Shown: piece after piece, positions 7,910-17,303 of the stretch
How positions within the stretch are numbered: the stretch's first letter is position 1
Layout of the letters: every line of letters begins with the position of its first letter
Assembly: GCF_014192055.1 (NCBI RefSeq)
Contig: NZ_JACHXM010000006.1
Coordinates: 1-64,000 of the forward strand
Source: Halomonas organivorans
GTDB taxonomy: Bacteria; Pseudomonadota; Gammaproteobacteria; Pseudomonadales; Halomonadaceae
DNA: 64,000 bases
Direction of reading: 5' to 3'
Made by a program: the position numbers and the translations under genes
The notes under the pieces: model-generated
What the model saw: only the letters and a program-made list of their open reading frames with translations
Database searches by the model: none
What the model was told of the DNA's origin: nothing

Positions 7910-9016
7910 TCAGCTTGTCTCGAGCACCCGCTCGAGTGCCGCCAGCCGGCCTGGCACCAGGGCGTCTTCCACCGCCGTGATGCGCAGCACGTGGCCAAGC
8001 CCCGGGTGAGCGGGGCGAGCGATCAGGCGGCCGGCATCGAGGAGTTCGCCATGCACCCGGCCGGCCAGCTCGGCCGTGGGGAGGCGTACGCCGATGAAGT
8101 TGGTGGCACTGGGCAGCACGTCGGCGCCCAGTCCGCGGAAGTGGTCGGTCAGACGCTCCCGCCGCCGGATCACCGCGTCGATATGGGCGTGGGTCTCCTC
8201 GGGATGATCGAGCACCACTTCGGCGGCGGCCTGCGAGAGAGTGGAGACCGCGTAGTGGATGCGTACTTTCATCAGCATCGCCAGCGTATCGGGCGTGGCG
8301 ATGGCATAGCCGACCCGCAATCCGGCCAGGCCATGGGCCTTCGAGAGGGTCCGGCAGCGAATCACCCCGGGGAGCACTTCGGCGGAAAAGGCCGAGTCGG
8401 CATCGGGGCGGAAGTCGTGGTAAGCCTCGTCGAGCAGCAGCCAGCAGTCCTTCGGCAGCGCGTCGCGCAGCCCCAGGATGGCGTCGTCATCGTGCAGGTG
8501 GCCGCTGGGATTGTCGGGGTTGGCCAGATAGACCAGGCGGGCGTTCTCGGCGTGGGCCGCGGCCGCCAGAGCGTCCAGGTCCGGGGCCAGCCGGTGGGGG
8601 CCTTCGTCGTAGTCGATTTCCACCAGGCGGCATCCCTGGGCCCGGGCGAAGTAGCCAAAGGTCGGATAGGTGCCGGCCGAGGCGACGGCGGTGACGCCTG
8701 GCGTGGCGGTGGCCCGCAGGGCGAGGGCCAACAGGCTGTCGGCTCCGGCGTCTACCAGCAGTGCCTCCAGGGGAATGCCTTGCTGGTCGGCGAGGCGCTG
8801 TCGGATCCCCAGCGCTTCGGCGTCGCCATAGCAGTAGATGTGTTCGACCATGGCGTCGCCGAAGCGTTGGCGTAGCGCCGCGTGGGGCATGTCCAGGCCC
8901 TCGTTGGAGCCCAGGCGATGGGGAATCTCGCGGCCCAGTCGGCGTTCCAGCACCTTGATGCCGGGGAAGGGGTTGTCGGGGCCTGGAGCGTAGAGGTGGT
9001 CGGCGAAACGGGGCAT
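7910..9016 (-). CDS. hisC: Histidinol-phosphate aminotransferase-like PLP enzyme
   Basis: A 368-residue class I/II aminotransferase fold: LGSNEGLDMP near residue 36, VDAGADSLLALALRA in the cofactor phosphate-cup region, YLANPDNPSGH, LLLDEAYHDF (PLP Asp and Tyr) and the Schiff-base lysine in TLSKAHGLAGLRVGYA, then IRITAVEDA-like C-terminal residues. These fit HisC, which makes histidinol phosphate from imidazole-acetol phosphate. Many gammaproteobacteria carry a second HisC-like paralogue of different specificity, and no other his gene is nearby, so the substrate is uncertain. GGAGACACC precedes the ATG. It is convergent with the polysaccharide genes. Confidence 0.85.
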   Translation of the reverse strand: MPRFADHLYAPGPDNPFPGIKVLERRLGREIPHRLGSNEGLDMPHAALRQRFGDAMVEHIYCYGDAEALGIRQRLADQQGIPLEALLVDAGADSLLALALRATATPGVTAVASAGTYPTFGYFARAQGCRLVEIDYDEGPHRLAPDLDALAAAAHAENARLVYLANPDNPSGHLHDDDAILGLRDALPKDCWLLLDEAYHDFRPDADSAFSAEVLPGVIRCRTLSKAHGLAGLRVGYAIATPDTLAMLMKVRIHYAVSTLSQAAAEVVLDHPEETHAHIDAVIRRRERLTDHFRGLGADVLPSATNFIGVRLPTAELAGRVHGELLDAGRLIARPAHPGLGHVLRITAVEDALVPGRLAALERVLETS

Positions 9017-9037
9017 GGTGTCTCCGTGGCAAGGGAA

Positions 9038-9499
9038 TCAGCGCAGCGATAGCCAGATGGCCAGGGCGCACATCAGGGCGAGGAAGGCGCTCAGGCCCAG
9101 GCGCGCGACGGGGATGTGCCGATCGCCGTACTGGGTGAGCGTGGGTTGTGTCGGCGAGTAGCGAATGGTCAACGGGCTCCCCGGAGGCGTTCGGGCCAGA
9201 AATGCTTCGGCGGCATCGCGAGTGGAAAAGGAGGGAACGTCGTCGAAGCGTCCGTTGTCGGAGCGATACGCGTTCCCCTCCACCTCGAAGCGATAATGCA
9301 CTCGGGCCAGGAAGCGCTGCGGATGGTCGTCGCGGTCCGCCGGGCGGTGGTGATCGTCGACCACCTCCACTTCGGTATGGTCGACGTTGGCATTCGCGGT
9401 CGGCCAGGCATTGACCCGGCGGCGTCGGTAGACGCTGCGGGCCGCCAGCGCAGCGCCGATGCCGCTGGCCAGGGCGATGAGGGGAGCAATGTCGAGCAT
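9038..9499 (-). CDS. DUF3592-type membrane protein
   Basis: 153 residues with an N-terminal transmembrane helix (IAPLIALASGIGAALAARSV), a soluble middle of beta strands (VHYRFEVEGNAYRSDNGRF, then PPGSPLTIRYSPTQP), and a C-terminal helix LGLSAFLALMCALAIWLSL. This is the usual layout of DUF3592, whose function is unknown. The inner ATG at 9499 is used; longer starts would run into the opposite gene. Its start lies only 13 bases from that of the divergent TerB-like gene. It may be cotranscribed with the aminotransferase, 21 bases downstream. Confidence 0.8.
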   Translation of the reverse strand: MLDIAPLIALASGIGAALAARSVYRRRRVNAWPTANANVDHTEVEVVDDHHRPADRDDHPQRFLARVHYRFEVEGNAYRSDNGRFDDVPSFSTRDAAEAFLARTPPGSPLTIRYSPTQPTLTQYGDRHIPVARLGLSAFLALMCALAIWLSLR

Positions 9500-9512
9500 G
9501 TCGGGAGTCCCT

Positions 9513-9983
9513 ATGATCCAGTCCCTGCAACGTATCTTCCAGGACATGATGGCGCCTGGTCGATCCCCTGAAAAGGCCGAACCCACCCGGGCCCTGGCCA
9601 CGGCCGTACTGCTGTGCGAGGTGATACGCGCCGATTACCGCCTGGAGGCGTCGGAGCTGACGAGGCTGGAGACGATTCTCGTCGAACGATTCGCGCTGGC
9701 CGAGTCCGAGGCGACGGCGCTGGTTGAGCAGGCACGAGAGGAGACCGAGAATGCGGTGGATCACCATCGCTTCCTGCGCGCGGTACGCGACGGCTGCGAT
9801 GATGCCGAGCGAGTCGAACTCGTCAGATTGATGTGGTCGCTGGCGCTGGTGGATGGCGTCAAGGATCCTCTCGAGGAACATCGCATTCGCCGCCTGGCCG
9901 AGCTGCTCCATGTCAGCCACGGCGACTTCATTCGCACCAAGCTTGCCGAGGAGGAGCAAGGTCGAGCATCGAACTCGGATTGA
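9513..9983 (+). CDS. TerB-like (COG4103-type) helical protein
   Basis: 156 residues, all helical, with TRALATAVLLCEVIRADYRL and the acidic segment following it, then EHIRRLAELLHVSHGDFIRTK-like residues at the end. The paired acidic residues (ADYRLEASE and VDGVKDPLEE) are the metal-binding positions of TerB folds. Members are linked to tellurite resistance or stress, but single genes like this are mostly uncharacterised. GGGAG lies 6 bases before the ATG. No other ter genes are in the window, so a tellurite role should not be assumed. Confidence 0.8.
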   Translation: MIQSLQRIFQDMMAPGRSPEKAEPTRALATAVLLCEVIRADYRLEASELTRLETILVERFALAESEATALVEQAREETENAVDHHRFLRAVRDGCDDAERVELVRLMWSLALVDGVKDPLEEHRIRRLAELLHVSHGDFIRTKLAEEEQGRASNSD

Positions 9984-10061
9984 CGAGGCGACCCGGGCTA
10001 GAATGCAGACTCAGGGCTCGCCCTTCGTCGAGCCGGGGTATTCAGGCAAGGGAGATGCAGG

Positions 10062-11303
10062 ATGGCACGTGACATCATCGTTCTGGGCGCGGGCATGGTC
10101 GGGGTGTCGGTGGCCTGGCACCTGGCCCGACGGGGACACGATGTAACCCTGTTGGATCGTCGGACGCCGGGGAGGGAAACCTCCTTCGGCAATGCCGGTA
10201 TCATCCAGCGCGAGGCGGTGCGTCCCTACCCCTTCCCCCGTGACATGTCCACCCTGCTCAGGGTGCTGCCCAATCGTCAGGTCGACATCCGCTATCGTCC
10301 CGGTGGCATGCTGCGGGCGGCAGGACCCCTGCTGCAGTACTGGCATAACTCCGCGCCGAGTCGCTATCGACGGATCGTGCCGGAATATGCCTCCCTGATC
10401 GAACGATGCCTGGACGCGCATGCGCCGATGATCGCGGCTGCCGGCGCCGAGGCCCTGGTGCGTCGCGACGGCTGGCTCGAGGTCTATCGTGGCGAGACGG
10501 CCCTGGCCGCTCGCCTCGCGGATGCCGAGGAAAATGCCTCTCGATTCGGGGTTCGCTATCGCGCTCTGGATGCCCAGGCGCTCGCCGAGCGGGAGCCGAG
10601 CCTTTGTGGGCGGCCGGCCGGCGCCATTCACTGGCTGGATCCTTGGACGGTAGCCGATCCCGGTGGCCTGGTGGAGGCCTATGCCCGGGCCTTCGAGGCC
10701 GAGGGTGGACGCATCGTCCGGGCTGAGGTCGAGGCACTGGCGTCGCAGTCGGGCGGATGGCGGGTCGATAGTTCCGCGGGGACGTTGTCGGCCGAGTCGC
10801 TGGTGATGTCACTCGGCCCATGGTCGCGCGAATGGCTCGAGCGGCTGGGGCTGTCGGTCCCGCTGTTCGTCAAGCGTGGCTACCACATGCATTACGGGAG
10901 TGCCGACGAGGCTCACCTGAACCATTGGGTGATGGATGCCGAGGTGGGATACCTGCTGGCACCGATGCAGGCGGGTATTCGCCTGACTACCGGCGCCGAA
11001 CTCGAGCGACTGGAGGCGCCGCCGCATCTTGCCCAACTGGCCGCCGCCGAGTCGCGCGCTCGCCAGCTCTACCCGTTGGGCGAGCGCCTCGATGCCGAAC
11101 CATGGAAGGGCGCGCGTCCCTGCACCCCGGACATGAAACCGGTGATCGGGCCGGTACCGGGGCAGCGGGGCTTGTGGTGCGCCTTCGGCCACGGCCATCA
11201 GGGGTTCACCCTGGGACCGGCCACCGGCGAGCTGCTGGCGCAGATGATCGACGGCGAGCCGCCGTCAATCGCGATGGAGCCGTTCCGAGTCGATCGCTTC
11301 TAG
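10062..11303 (+). CDS. DadA-like FAD-dependent D-amino-acid dehydrogenase or oxidoreductase
   Basis: 413 residues. The FAD-binding Rossmann motif IIVLGAGMVGVSVAWHLARR is at the N terminus, with ETSFGNAGIIQ shortly after, as in D-amino-acid dehydrogenase small subunits. The C terminus has GARPCTPDMKPVIGPVPG and FGHGHQGFTLGPATGELLA, the second flavin-contact region of the DAO family. The expected reaction is oxidative deamination of a D-amino acid, passing electrons to the respiratory chain. No alanine racemase or Lrp site is adjacent, so the substrate (D-Ala, another D-amino acid or hydroxyproline) is open. GGGAGATGCAGG precedes the ATG. Confidence 0.85.
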   Translation: MARDIIVLGAGMVGVSVAWHLARRGHDVTLLDRRTPGRETSFGNAGIIQREAVRPYPFPRDMSTLLRVLPNRQVDIRYRPGGMLRAAGPLLQYWHNSAPSRYRRIVPEYASLIERCLDAHAPMIAAAGAEALVRRDGWLEVYRGETALAARLADAEENASRFGVRYRALDAQALAEREPSLCGRPAGAIHWLDPWTVADPGGLVEAYARAFEAEGGRIVRAEVEALASQSGGWRVDSSAGTLSAESLVMSLGPWSREWLERLGLSVPLFVKRGYHMHYGSADEAHLNHWVMDAEVGYLLAPMQAGIRLTTGAELERLEAPPHLAQLAAAESRARQLYPLGERLDAEPWKGARPCTPDMKPVIGPVPGQRGLWCAFGHGHQGFTLGPATGELLAQMIDGEPPSIAMEPFRVDRF

Positions 11304-11325
11304 GAGAAGGAGGGGCGCGGCTCGG

Positions 11326-11766
11326 TTACTGACGGGCCGCCCGCTCCCGGGCGCGACGCTTTTCCAGAATCAGGTGGATCAGCAGCTTGACCGCCAGGGT
11401 GATGATGAACACCAGCCAGCCCGCGGTGGCCAGCACGTTGAACAGCAGCATCTTCTGGATGCCGTTGAGCGGCGTGATCAGGTGGTCGATGAGAATGGCC
11501 AGCAGGAAGGCCAGGCCGAGGGGCAGGGCGAGGATGTGCATCCACATCTCGGTGCGCCGCTTGCGTACGTGGTAGCGGCTGAGCAGCACGCGAATGGGCC
11601 GATGCACGAAGCTGATCAGGATCAGGCTACCGGCGATCAGCAGTGCCGCCAGGGTCGGCTCGATATTGTCGATGTACACCGAATAGCTCACCGACCAATA
11701 GACCAGCAACCACATCAGACCGGCCAGGATGGCGACGAGGTCGGCGTAGTGACGTACCTTCGGCAT
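11326..11766 (-). CDS. Four-helix inner-membrane protein of unknown function
   Basis: 146 residues with four hydrophobic segments: YADLVAILAGLMWLLVYW, LAALLIAGSLILISFV, MHILALPLGLAFLLAILI and LLFNVLATAGWLVFIITL. A basic loop (RPIRVLLSRYHVRKRR) lies between helices two and three, and the C-terminal tail is basic. I do not recognise a family. AGGAGACACC precedes the ATG, and coding use looks normal. It is convergent with the DadA-like gene; 40 bases separate it from the EamA gene behind it. Confidence 0.75.
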   Translation of the reverse strand: MPKVRHYADLVAILAGLMWLLVYWSVSYSVYIDNIEPTLAALLIAGSLILISFVHRPIRVLLSRYHVRKRRTEMWMHILALPLGLAFLLAILIDHLITPLNGIQKMLLFNVLATAGWLVFIITLAVKLLIHLILEKRRARERAARQ

Positions 11767-11806
11767 GGTGTCTCCTAGGATAGCTCAGCGCGCATGATAC
11801 GGCAGA

Positions 11807-12700
11807 TCAGCGTCTGCTGACGAACTTGCGTACCCAATACCAGCGATTGATCAGCAGCGCCAGGAAGATCAGGCTGCAGCCGGCCAGTTGCAACGGTGCC
11901 ATCGTCTCGCCGTACCAGGCGGCGGCCAGCAGGGCCGTCCAGACGGCTTCGAGCATCAGGATCACCGCCGCATGGCTCGGCGTGGTCATCCCCTGGGCGT
12001 GGATCTGCAGGAAGAAGCGCAGGGTGCTGGCCAGCAGCACGCTAGCCGCCAGCCATGCCAGCGTGTGGCCGTCCACCTGGCCGGGCCAAGGTTCGACCAC
12101 CAGCGAGACGAGGCCCAGCACCAGGCCGACGACGCCGAGTTGCACGGCGGTCAGCGGCAGGGCGGGGATCTGCTTGACGGCCCGCGAATTGGCATTGATC
12201 AGCAGCGAGAAGCACAGCGCCGCGCCGGCCATCAGCCATTGTCCCGGCTCCAGGCGAAAGCCGGCGTTCAGCGACAGCAGGGCGAAGCCGAGCAGCGCTA
12301 CCGGCAGGGCGATCCAGGTCGTGCGCGGTGGTCGGTCGCCGAACAGCAGCCGCGCCATCACCGGGACCAGCAGGATGCCCAGGCTGTTGATGAAGGCGCT
12401 CTCGCCGAGATGACGGGAGTGCTGGAGGCCCAGGATCCAGAACCCCAGTGTGGCACTGAACAGCAGCCCGATGGCTCCGGCGCCGGCGAATTCGCGCGCG
12501 GCAAGGCGACGCAGGTCGGGGAGGGCGAAGATGGCGAGCAGGCCGCCTGCGAGCAGGAAGCGCGTGCCGATGAACAGCAGCGGTGGCAGGCCTGCCAGCG
12601 CCTCCTTGGAGAAGATCCAGCCGGCGGCGGCCAGCAGGGTCACCAGCAACAGCAGCAGATCGGCGCGCAACGGGGGGCGCGAGGCGGGACGAGCAGGCAT
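11807..12700 (-). CDS. EamA (DMT) family transporter
   Basis: 297 residues with about ten hydrophobic segments in two repeated halves, the architecture of the drug/metabolite transporter superfamily. Typical features are LVTLLAAAGWIFSKEALAG at the start and SHAAVILMLEAVWTALLAA plus GETMAPLQLAGCSLIFLALL in the second half. Members export amino acids, metabolites or drugs; the substrate here is unknown. CCGGAGTGCC precedes the ATG. It is divergent from pyrC across 141 bases that hold a plausible -10 (TATACT at 12780) for pyrC. Confidence 0.85.
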   Translation of the reverse strand: MPARPASRPPLRADLLLLLVTLLAAAGWIFSKEALAGLPPLLFIGTRFLLAGGLLAIFALPDLRRLAAREFAGAGAIGLLFSATLGFWILGLQHSRHLGESAFINSLGILLVPVMARLLFGDRPPRTTWIALPVALLGFALLSLNAGFRLEPGQWLMAGAALCFSLLINANSRAVKQIPALPLTAVQLGVVGLVLGLVSLVVEPWPGQVDGHTLAWLAASVLLASTLRFFLQIHAQGMTTPSHAAVILMLEAVWTALLAAAWYGETMAPLQLAGCSLIFLALLINRWYWVRKFVSRR

Positions 12701-12841
12701 GGCACTCCGGAGGTCGGCAAAAGGCGAGCTATCTTAGCAGACCAACCAAATCGCGTCCCGCCGGCCGGCCGCATTCCGGTATACTGCCGGCATCGCCGGG
12801 CCAGCAGGCCCATCCCCGGAATCGCCGAGACAGGATAGATC

Positions 12842-13879
12842 GTGACCACCCTGACCCTGACCCGCCCCGACGATTGGCATCTCCACCTGCGCGATGGAGC
12901 GGTGCTGTCGGCCGTGGTGCCCGCCAGCGCCCGACAGATGGGCCGCGCCATCATCATGCCCAACCTCAAGCCGCCGGTGACCACCACCGAGCAGGCCCTG
13001 GCCTACCGCGAGCGTATCCTGGCCGCGGTGCCGGAAGGGCTCGACTTCGAGCCGCTGATGACACTGTACCTGACCGATCGCACTACGGCCGACGAGATCG
13101 AACGGGCGCATGCGTCCGGCCTGGTCCACGCGGTCAAGCTCTATCCGGCCGGCGCGACGACCAATTCCGACTCCGGTGTCACCGACCTGGCGAAATGCGA
13201 TGCGGCGATCGCCGCCATGGCGCGGCTCGGCATGCCGCTGCTGGTGCATGGCGAGGTCACCGACGCCGAGATCGATATCTTCGACCGCGAGGCGGTGTTC
13301 ATCGAGCGGGTCATGAAGCCGCTGCTGGAGCGCCATCCGTCGCTCAAGGTGGTCTTCGAGCACATCACCACCGCCGATGCCGCCGCCTTCGTGGCCGAGG
13401 CGCCCGGCAACCTGGCGGCCACCATCACCGCCCATCACCTGCTGTTCAACCGCAATCGGATGCTGGTGGGCGGCATCAAGCCCCACTATTACTGCCTGCC
13501 TATCCTCAAGCGTGAGCGCCATCGCCAGGCGCTGATCGAGGCGGCGACCTCGGGCAGCGGCAAGTTCTTCCTCGGTACCGACAGCGCGCCCCACGCCAAG
13601 GGCGACAAGGAGAGCGCCTGCGGCTGCGCCGGCGCCTACACCGCGCCGGCGGCGCTGGAACTCTATGCCACGGCCTTCGAGGCGGCCGGCGCCCTGGAGC
13701 GCCTGGAAGGCTTCGCCAGCCATCATGGGCCGGACTTCTATGGCCTGCCCCGCAATACCGAGACCGTGACCCTGCAGCGCGAGTCCTGGACACTGCCGGA
13801 GACCCTGCCTTACGTGGGCGGCGAGGTGATCGTCCCGCTGCAGGCCGGCGAGACCCTGGACTGGAAGCTGAAGGGGTAA
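12842..13879 (+). CDS. pyrC: Dihydroorotase
   Basis: 345 residues, the length of class II (E. coli-type) dihydroorotases, which interconvert carbamoyl-aspartate and dihydroorotate in pyrimidine synthesis. The zinc ligands DWHLHLRDG open the protein. [16 protein letters not shown] contains the carbamylated lysine, VHGEVTD and FEHITTADA give further metal ligands, and [14 protein letters not shown] has the catalytic Asp and the downstream loop. The start is GTG, placed so that the protein begins [12 protein letters not shown], as in relatives; AGGAT is upstream. It is a stand-alone gene, as usual in gammaproteobacteria. Confidence 0.95.
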   Translation: MTTLTLTRPDDWHLHLRDGAVLSAVVPASARQMGRAIIMPNLKPPVTTTEQALAYRERILAAVPEGLDFEPLMTLYLTDRTTADEIERAHASGLVHAVKLYPAGATTNSDSGVTDLAKCDAAIAAMARLGMPLLVHGEVTDAEIDIFDREAVFIERVMKPLLERHPSLKVVFEHITTADAAAFVAEAPGNLAATITAHHLLFNRNRMLVGGIKPHYYCLPILKRERHRQALIEAATSGSGKFFLGTDSAPHAKGDKESACGCAGAYTAPAALELYATAFEAAGALERLEGFASHHGPDFYGLPRNTETVTLQRESWTLPETLPYVGGEVIVPLQAGETLDWKLKG

Positions 13880-13961
13880 GTCGAAAGAGGGAAGGAGGAA
13901 GAGCCGGAAGATGCAAGGGGCGGGCTTTTGCTTCCCTCTTCGAGGCGCGTAGCGCCTTGCT

Positions 13962-14891
13962 TCACTCTTCCTTCTCCAAGCTGGCCAGCTGCTCGTCGAG
14001 GAAGGACAGGGCGGCCTCCATGGCGCCGTCGCGGGTCAGGAAGGCGGTGATATGGCCGCGCAGCCGCTGCAGGTAGAGTTCGGCAGGCACCCCGGCCTCG
14101 GCCAGGCGGGCGTACATATCGGTGGCATGGTCCACCGGGACCAGGCTATCCAGGTTGCCGTGGAACAGGAAATGGGGGGGAGCGTTCTCCGTCACCTGGC
14201 GGGCGGGGGAGGCCAGGCGATAGGCGCGGGGCTTCTCCGCCCGGGTGCCGCCGATGAACTCCACCACCAGGCGGCCGTCGTCGAACTTGAGCAGGTCGCT
14301 GGGCAGGCCGCCGGCCACCACCGCCGCCAGGCGAGTGTCCTCTCCGCCGTAGGGGCGATCCAGCGGGCTGCCGGCATGTTGCATGCCGAGCAGGCTGACC
14401 AGGTGGGCCCCGCTGGAGTAGCCCACCCCGACGATGCGCTCGGTGTCGATGCGCCAGTCATCGGCATGATCGTGGAGCCAGGCCATGGCCACCTGCAGGT
14501 CGTGCAGCTGGGCGGGGAAGCGGTATTCCGGGGCAAAGCGGTAGGCGATGTTGGCGACCACGAAGCCGTGGGCGGCCAGCCGCTCGGCGATCGGTGCCAT
14601 GTCCTCGGGACCGCGGCGCTGCCAGCCGCCGCCGTGCACCACCAGCGCCGCCGGTCGTTTCGTGTCACCCGGCGTATCGGGCAGGTAAACGCGTGCGCTC
14701 AGTGCCTCGGGCCAGTCGGGTGGGGTATAGGGTTGGGCGGGTAGCCGGTGAAAGGCGGTCTCGACGGTAGCCGGTGCGTCCTGCGACGCGCTGGCGGGGG
14801 TGCCATCGGTACTGCGCTGGCTGGCGCAGCCCCCGGCGAGCAGGGGCAGGCACAGTACCAGCCCCAGTAGCCGGAAGCGCCACCCTGGCAT
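13962..14891 (-). CDS. Lipoprotein alpha/beta-hydrolase (esterase, BD-FAE/HSL-like)
   Basis: 309 residues with a lipoprotein signal (LLGLVLCLPLLAGGC, Cys at about residue 23), so probably anchored in the envelope. The oxyanion motif VHGGGW and the nucleophile elbow VGYSSGAH mark an alpha/beta hydrolase of the kynurenine formamidase/HSL-like type. HGNLDSLVPVDHA gives the acid, and RGHITAFL the catalytic histidine. The native substrate is unknown. It starts 3 bases after the mtnN stop, so it is probably in one operon with mtnN. Confidence 0.85.
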   Translation of the reverse strand: MPGWRFRLLGLVLCLPLLAGGCASQRSTDGTPASASQDAPATVETAFHRLPAQPYTPPDWPEALSARVYLPDTPGDTKRPAALVVHGGGWQRRGPEDMAPIAERLAAHGFVVANIAYRFAPEYRFPAQLHDLQVAMAWLHDHADDWRIDTERIVGVGYSSGAHLVSLLGMQHAGSPLDRPYGGEDTRLAAVVAGGLPSDLLKFDDGRLVVEFIGGTRAEKPRAYRLASPARQVTENAPPHFLFHGNLDSLVPVDHATDMYARLAEAGVPAELYLQRLRGHITAFLTRDGAMEAALSFLDEQLASLEKEE

Positions 14892-14894
14892 GGT

Positions 14895-15629
14895 TCAGCC
14901 CTCGGCGGTGGCGTCGGCGGTTGCCGGCTCGGCGAGTCGTGTCACCATGGCGGTAACCATGCGAGTCGAGTGGTCGGCGGCCTGGTCGAGGAACTCCTCG
15001 AAGGAGAGATGGTTGTCGCCGCCGCCGGCGATGTCGGACAGCGCGCGGATCACCACGAACGGGCAGCCGTAGAGGTGGCAGGTCTGGGCGATGGCTGCGG
15101 CTTCCATCTCGGCGGCGAGCATGGTGGGAAAGCGCGAGCGGGTCGTGGCGACCAGGTCGGGGCAGGCCATGAAGACATCGCCGGTGGCGATCAGGCCTTC
15201 GACCACGTTCACTTCGTTCATCGACTCGACGCACTCCCGGGCCACGCGCACCAGGCGCGGGTCGGGCAGGTAGGCTGCCGGCATCTGGGGCACCTGCCCG
15301 TGTTCGTAGCCGAACACCACGGCGTCGACGTCGTGGTGGCGCACCTCGCTGGAGACCACCACGTCGCCGATCTCGAGCCCCTCGCCGAAGCCGCCGGCGG
15401 AGCCGGTGTTGATGATCGCCTCGGGCTGGTAGGTGTCCAGCAGCAGGGTGGTGCCGATCGCGGCGTTCACCTTGCCGATCCCGGACTGCAGGATCACTAC
15501 CTCGACGCCATGCAGCCGGCCCTTGTGGAAGGTGGAGCCCACGTGGGTGTGGGTCTCGCTGTCTTCCAGCATGGCCGCGAGTCGTGCGACCTCCTGGGCC
15601 ATGGCGCCGATGATACCGATGCGTTTCAT
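14895..15629 (-). CDS. mtnN: 5'-methylthioadenosine/S-adenosylhomocysteine nucleosidase
   Basis: 244 residues. It cleaves adenine from MTA and SAH, releasing S-ribosylhomocysteine, the LuxS substrate. The N terminus MKRIGIIGAMAQEVARL contains the catalytic glutamate. TGSAGGFGEGLEIGDVVVSSE is the ribose/phosphate-side region (nucleoside phosphorylase fold), EMEAAAIAQTCH is the purine-site motif and VIRALSDIAGG holds the catalytic aspartate. The ATG at 15629 has GGAG at a suitable spacing and removes nine extra residues. It lies downstream of luxS in the same direction, so both steps of SAH recycling are encoded together. Confidence 0.95.
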   Translation of the reverse strand: MKRIGIIGAMAQEVARLAAMLEDSETHTHVGSTFHKGRLHGVEVVILQSGIGKVNAAIGTTLLLDTYQPEAIINTGSAGGFGEGLEIGDVVVSSEVRHHDVDAVVFGYEHGQVPQMPAAYLPDPRLVRVARECVESMNEVNVVEGLIATGDVFMACPDLVATTRSRFPTMLAAEMEAAAIAQTCHLYGCPFVVIRALSDIAGGGDNHLSFEEFLDQAADHSTRMVTAMVTRLAEPATADATAEG

Positions 15630-15736
15630 CAATCCGTTCTCCGCGTAGAAGCGCATGAGGGGTAAGGGTGTGATGTCAGCTCACCGTCCTGCACCAGCGA
15701 ACAAGCGCTGGTTGGCGTCGTGAGCGCAGCAGGCAA

Positions 15737-16210
15737 TCAGCCTTCTTCGCCGAAGACCTGAGTCCACTCGTCCCGCTTGGCCAGAAAGCCGCGGGCGATC
15801 TCCTGGGCGCCTTCCAGGCTGTGGCTGGCGGCCCAGCCGCACTGCATCTCGTTGCAGGCCGGGACTTCGGTGGCCTTCAGCACGTCCTCGAGGGTGCCTT
15901 CGAGCAGATCGAGCACGCCCTGGTAGTCGTCGTGATTGATCATGGCGATGTAGAAGCCGGTCTGGCAGCCCATGGGACTGATGTCGACCACCTTGTCGGA
16001 GTGGTTGCGCGACAGCTCGGCCATCAGGTGCTCGAGGGAGTGCAGCCCGGGCATTTCCATGTGGTCCTGGTTGGGCTGGCAGATGCGCATGTCGTACTTG
16101 TGGATGCTGTCGCCATGCTCGCCGGTCTTGATGTCGGCCAGACGGACATAGGGGGCCTTCACCTTGGTGTGATCCAGGTTGAAGCTTTCGACGTTCATCT
16201 TGTCGCTCAT
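15737..16210 (-). CDS. luxS: S-ribosylhomocysteine lyase (AI-2 synthase)
   Basis: 157 residues, slightly below the usual 160-172. It splits S-ribosylhomocysteine into homocysteine and DPD, the AI-2 precursor. The metal-binding HSLEH motif is at about residues 57-61. [11 protein letters not shown] holds the catalytic cysteine, and [12 protein letters not shown] holds the third metal ligand. [14 protein letters not shown] is the conserved N-terminal strand. GAGGT precedes the ATG. The gene is followed by mtnN and preceded by folD on the same strand, so the main role may be methyl-cycle recycling. No AI-2 receptor or lsr gene is in the window. Confidence 0.96.
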   Translation of the reverse strand: MSDKMNVESFNLDHTKVKAPYVRLADIKTGEHGDSIHKYDMRICQPNQDHMEMPGLHSLEHLMAELSRNHSDKVVDISPMGCQTGFYIAMINHDDYQGVLDLLEGTLEDVLKATEVPACNEMQCGWAASHSLEGAQEIARGFLAKRDEWTQVFGEEG

Positions 16211-16367
16211 CGACGGACCTCGCGAGTCGGTGGAAAACGGTTGCGCATTCTAACGGAGTGGGGCGCAGGGTGCACGGGGACTCTGACCGCCCAGGCGCCT
16301 GTCGGCGTAAATCGCTCAGTAAAATGAGCTCCCGCAGGGGCGCCCCACTCCTGGCTCCTCGCTCCTC

Positions 16368-17228
16368 TCAGGCCATGGCGTCATGCATCTCGGCGGCGAG
16401 CAGGGTGTTCTCGAGCAGCGAGGCGACGGTCATGGGTCCCACGCCTCCGGGCACCGGCGTGATGTGGCTGGCGCGGGCGGCGGCGGGCTCGAACTCCACG
16501 TCGCCGACCAGGCGGCCATCTTCCTGGCGGTTGATGCCTACATCGATGACCACGGCGTCGTCGCGGACCCACTCGCCCTTGACCAGCCCGGGGCGGCCAA
16601 CGGCAACGACCAGCAGCTCGGCGCGGCGCACGTGCTCCTCGAGATTGCGGGTGAAACGATGGCAGACGGTGGTGGTGCAGCCCGCCAGCATCAGCTCCAG
16701 CGCCATGGGCCGGCCGACGATGTTGGAGGCGCCGACGACGGTGGCGTCCAGGCCGCGCAGGCTGATGCCGGTGTCCTGCAGCAGGGTGATGATGCCCTTG
16801 GGCGTACAGGGCCGCAGCAGGGGCAGGCGCTGGGCCAGTCGTCCCAGGTTGTAGGGATGGAAGCCGTCGACGTCCTTGTGAGGCAGGATGCGCTCGAGGA
16901 TCGGCCGGGCATCCAGGTGCTCGGGCAACGGCAGCTGGACCAGAATGCCGTCGATGGCCGGGTCGGCATTGAGGCGATCGACCAGCGCCTCGAGCTTTTC
17001 CTGGGTCGTCTCGGCAGGCAGTTGGTGCTTGATCGACTGGATGCCGGCCTCTTCGCAGGCGCGATGCTTGTTGCGCACATACACCGCGGAGGCCGGGTCC
17101 TCGCCCACCAGCACGACGGCGAGCCCGGGCACCCGTCCGCCGGCCTCGCGACGTGCCTGCACCTGACGTGCGACCTGCTGGCGGACTCGGGCGGCAATGG
17201 ACTTGCCATCGATCAGTTGGGCGGTCAT
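16368..17228 (-). CDS. folD: Bifunctional methylene-THF dehydrogenase/cyclohydrolase (first copy)
   Basis: 286 residues, the usual FolD size. It interconverts 5,10-methylene-THF, methenyl-THF and 10-formyl-THF with [22 protein letters not shown] carries the tyrosine and catalytic lysine (YxxxK). [12 protein letters not shown] and [14 protein letters not shown] form the folate cleft. [20 protein letters not shown] is the dinucleotide-binding loop, and [19 protein letters not shown] is the C-terminal signature. The ATG at 17228 gives a normal N terminus (MTAQLIDGK); open frames extending further upstream run through the heptamer array and are artefacts. A second folD lies 11 kb away. Confidence 0.95.
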   Translation of the reverse strand: MTAQLIDGKSIAARVRQQVARQVQARREAGGRVPGLAVVLVGEDPASAVYVRNKHRACEEAGIQSIKHQLPAETTQEKLEALVDRLNADPAIDGILVQLPLPEHLDARPILERILPHKDVDGFHPYNLGRLAQRLPLLRPCTPKGIITLLQDTGISLRGLDATVVGASNIVGRPMALELMLAGCTTTVCHRFTRNLEEHVRRAELLVVAVGRPGLVKGEWVRDDAVVIDVGINRQEDGRLVGDVEFEPAAARASHITPVPGGVGPMTVASLLENTLLAAEMHDAMA

Positions 17229-17303
17229 CGAACTTCCCTCTGGTGGTCGGATGGAAAAGAGCCGCGATTTTCGCATGCCCCGGCGTCCAGGCAAAGTGAG
17301 GGG

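Noticed and set aside
7892..8875. Plus-strand open frame opposite the aminotransferase gene
   Set aside because: Gly/Val-rich antisense shadow of a clear PLP enzyme.
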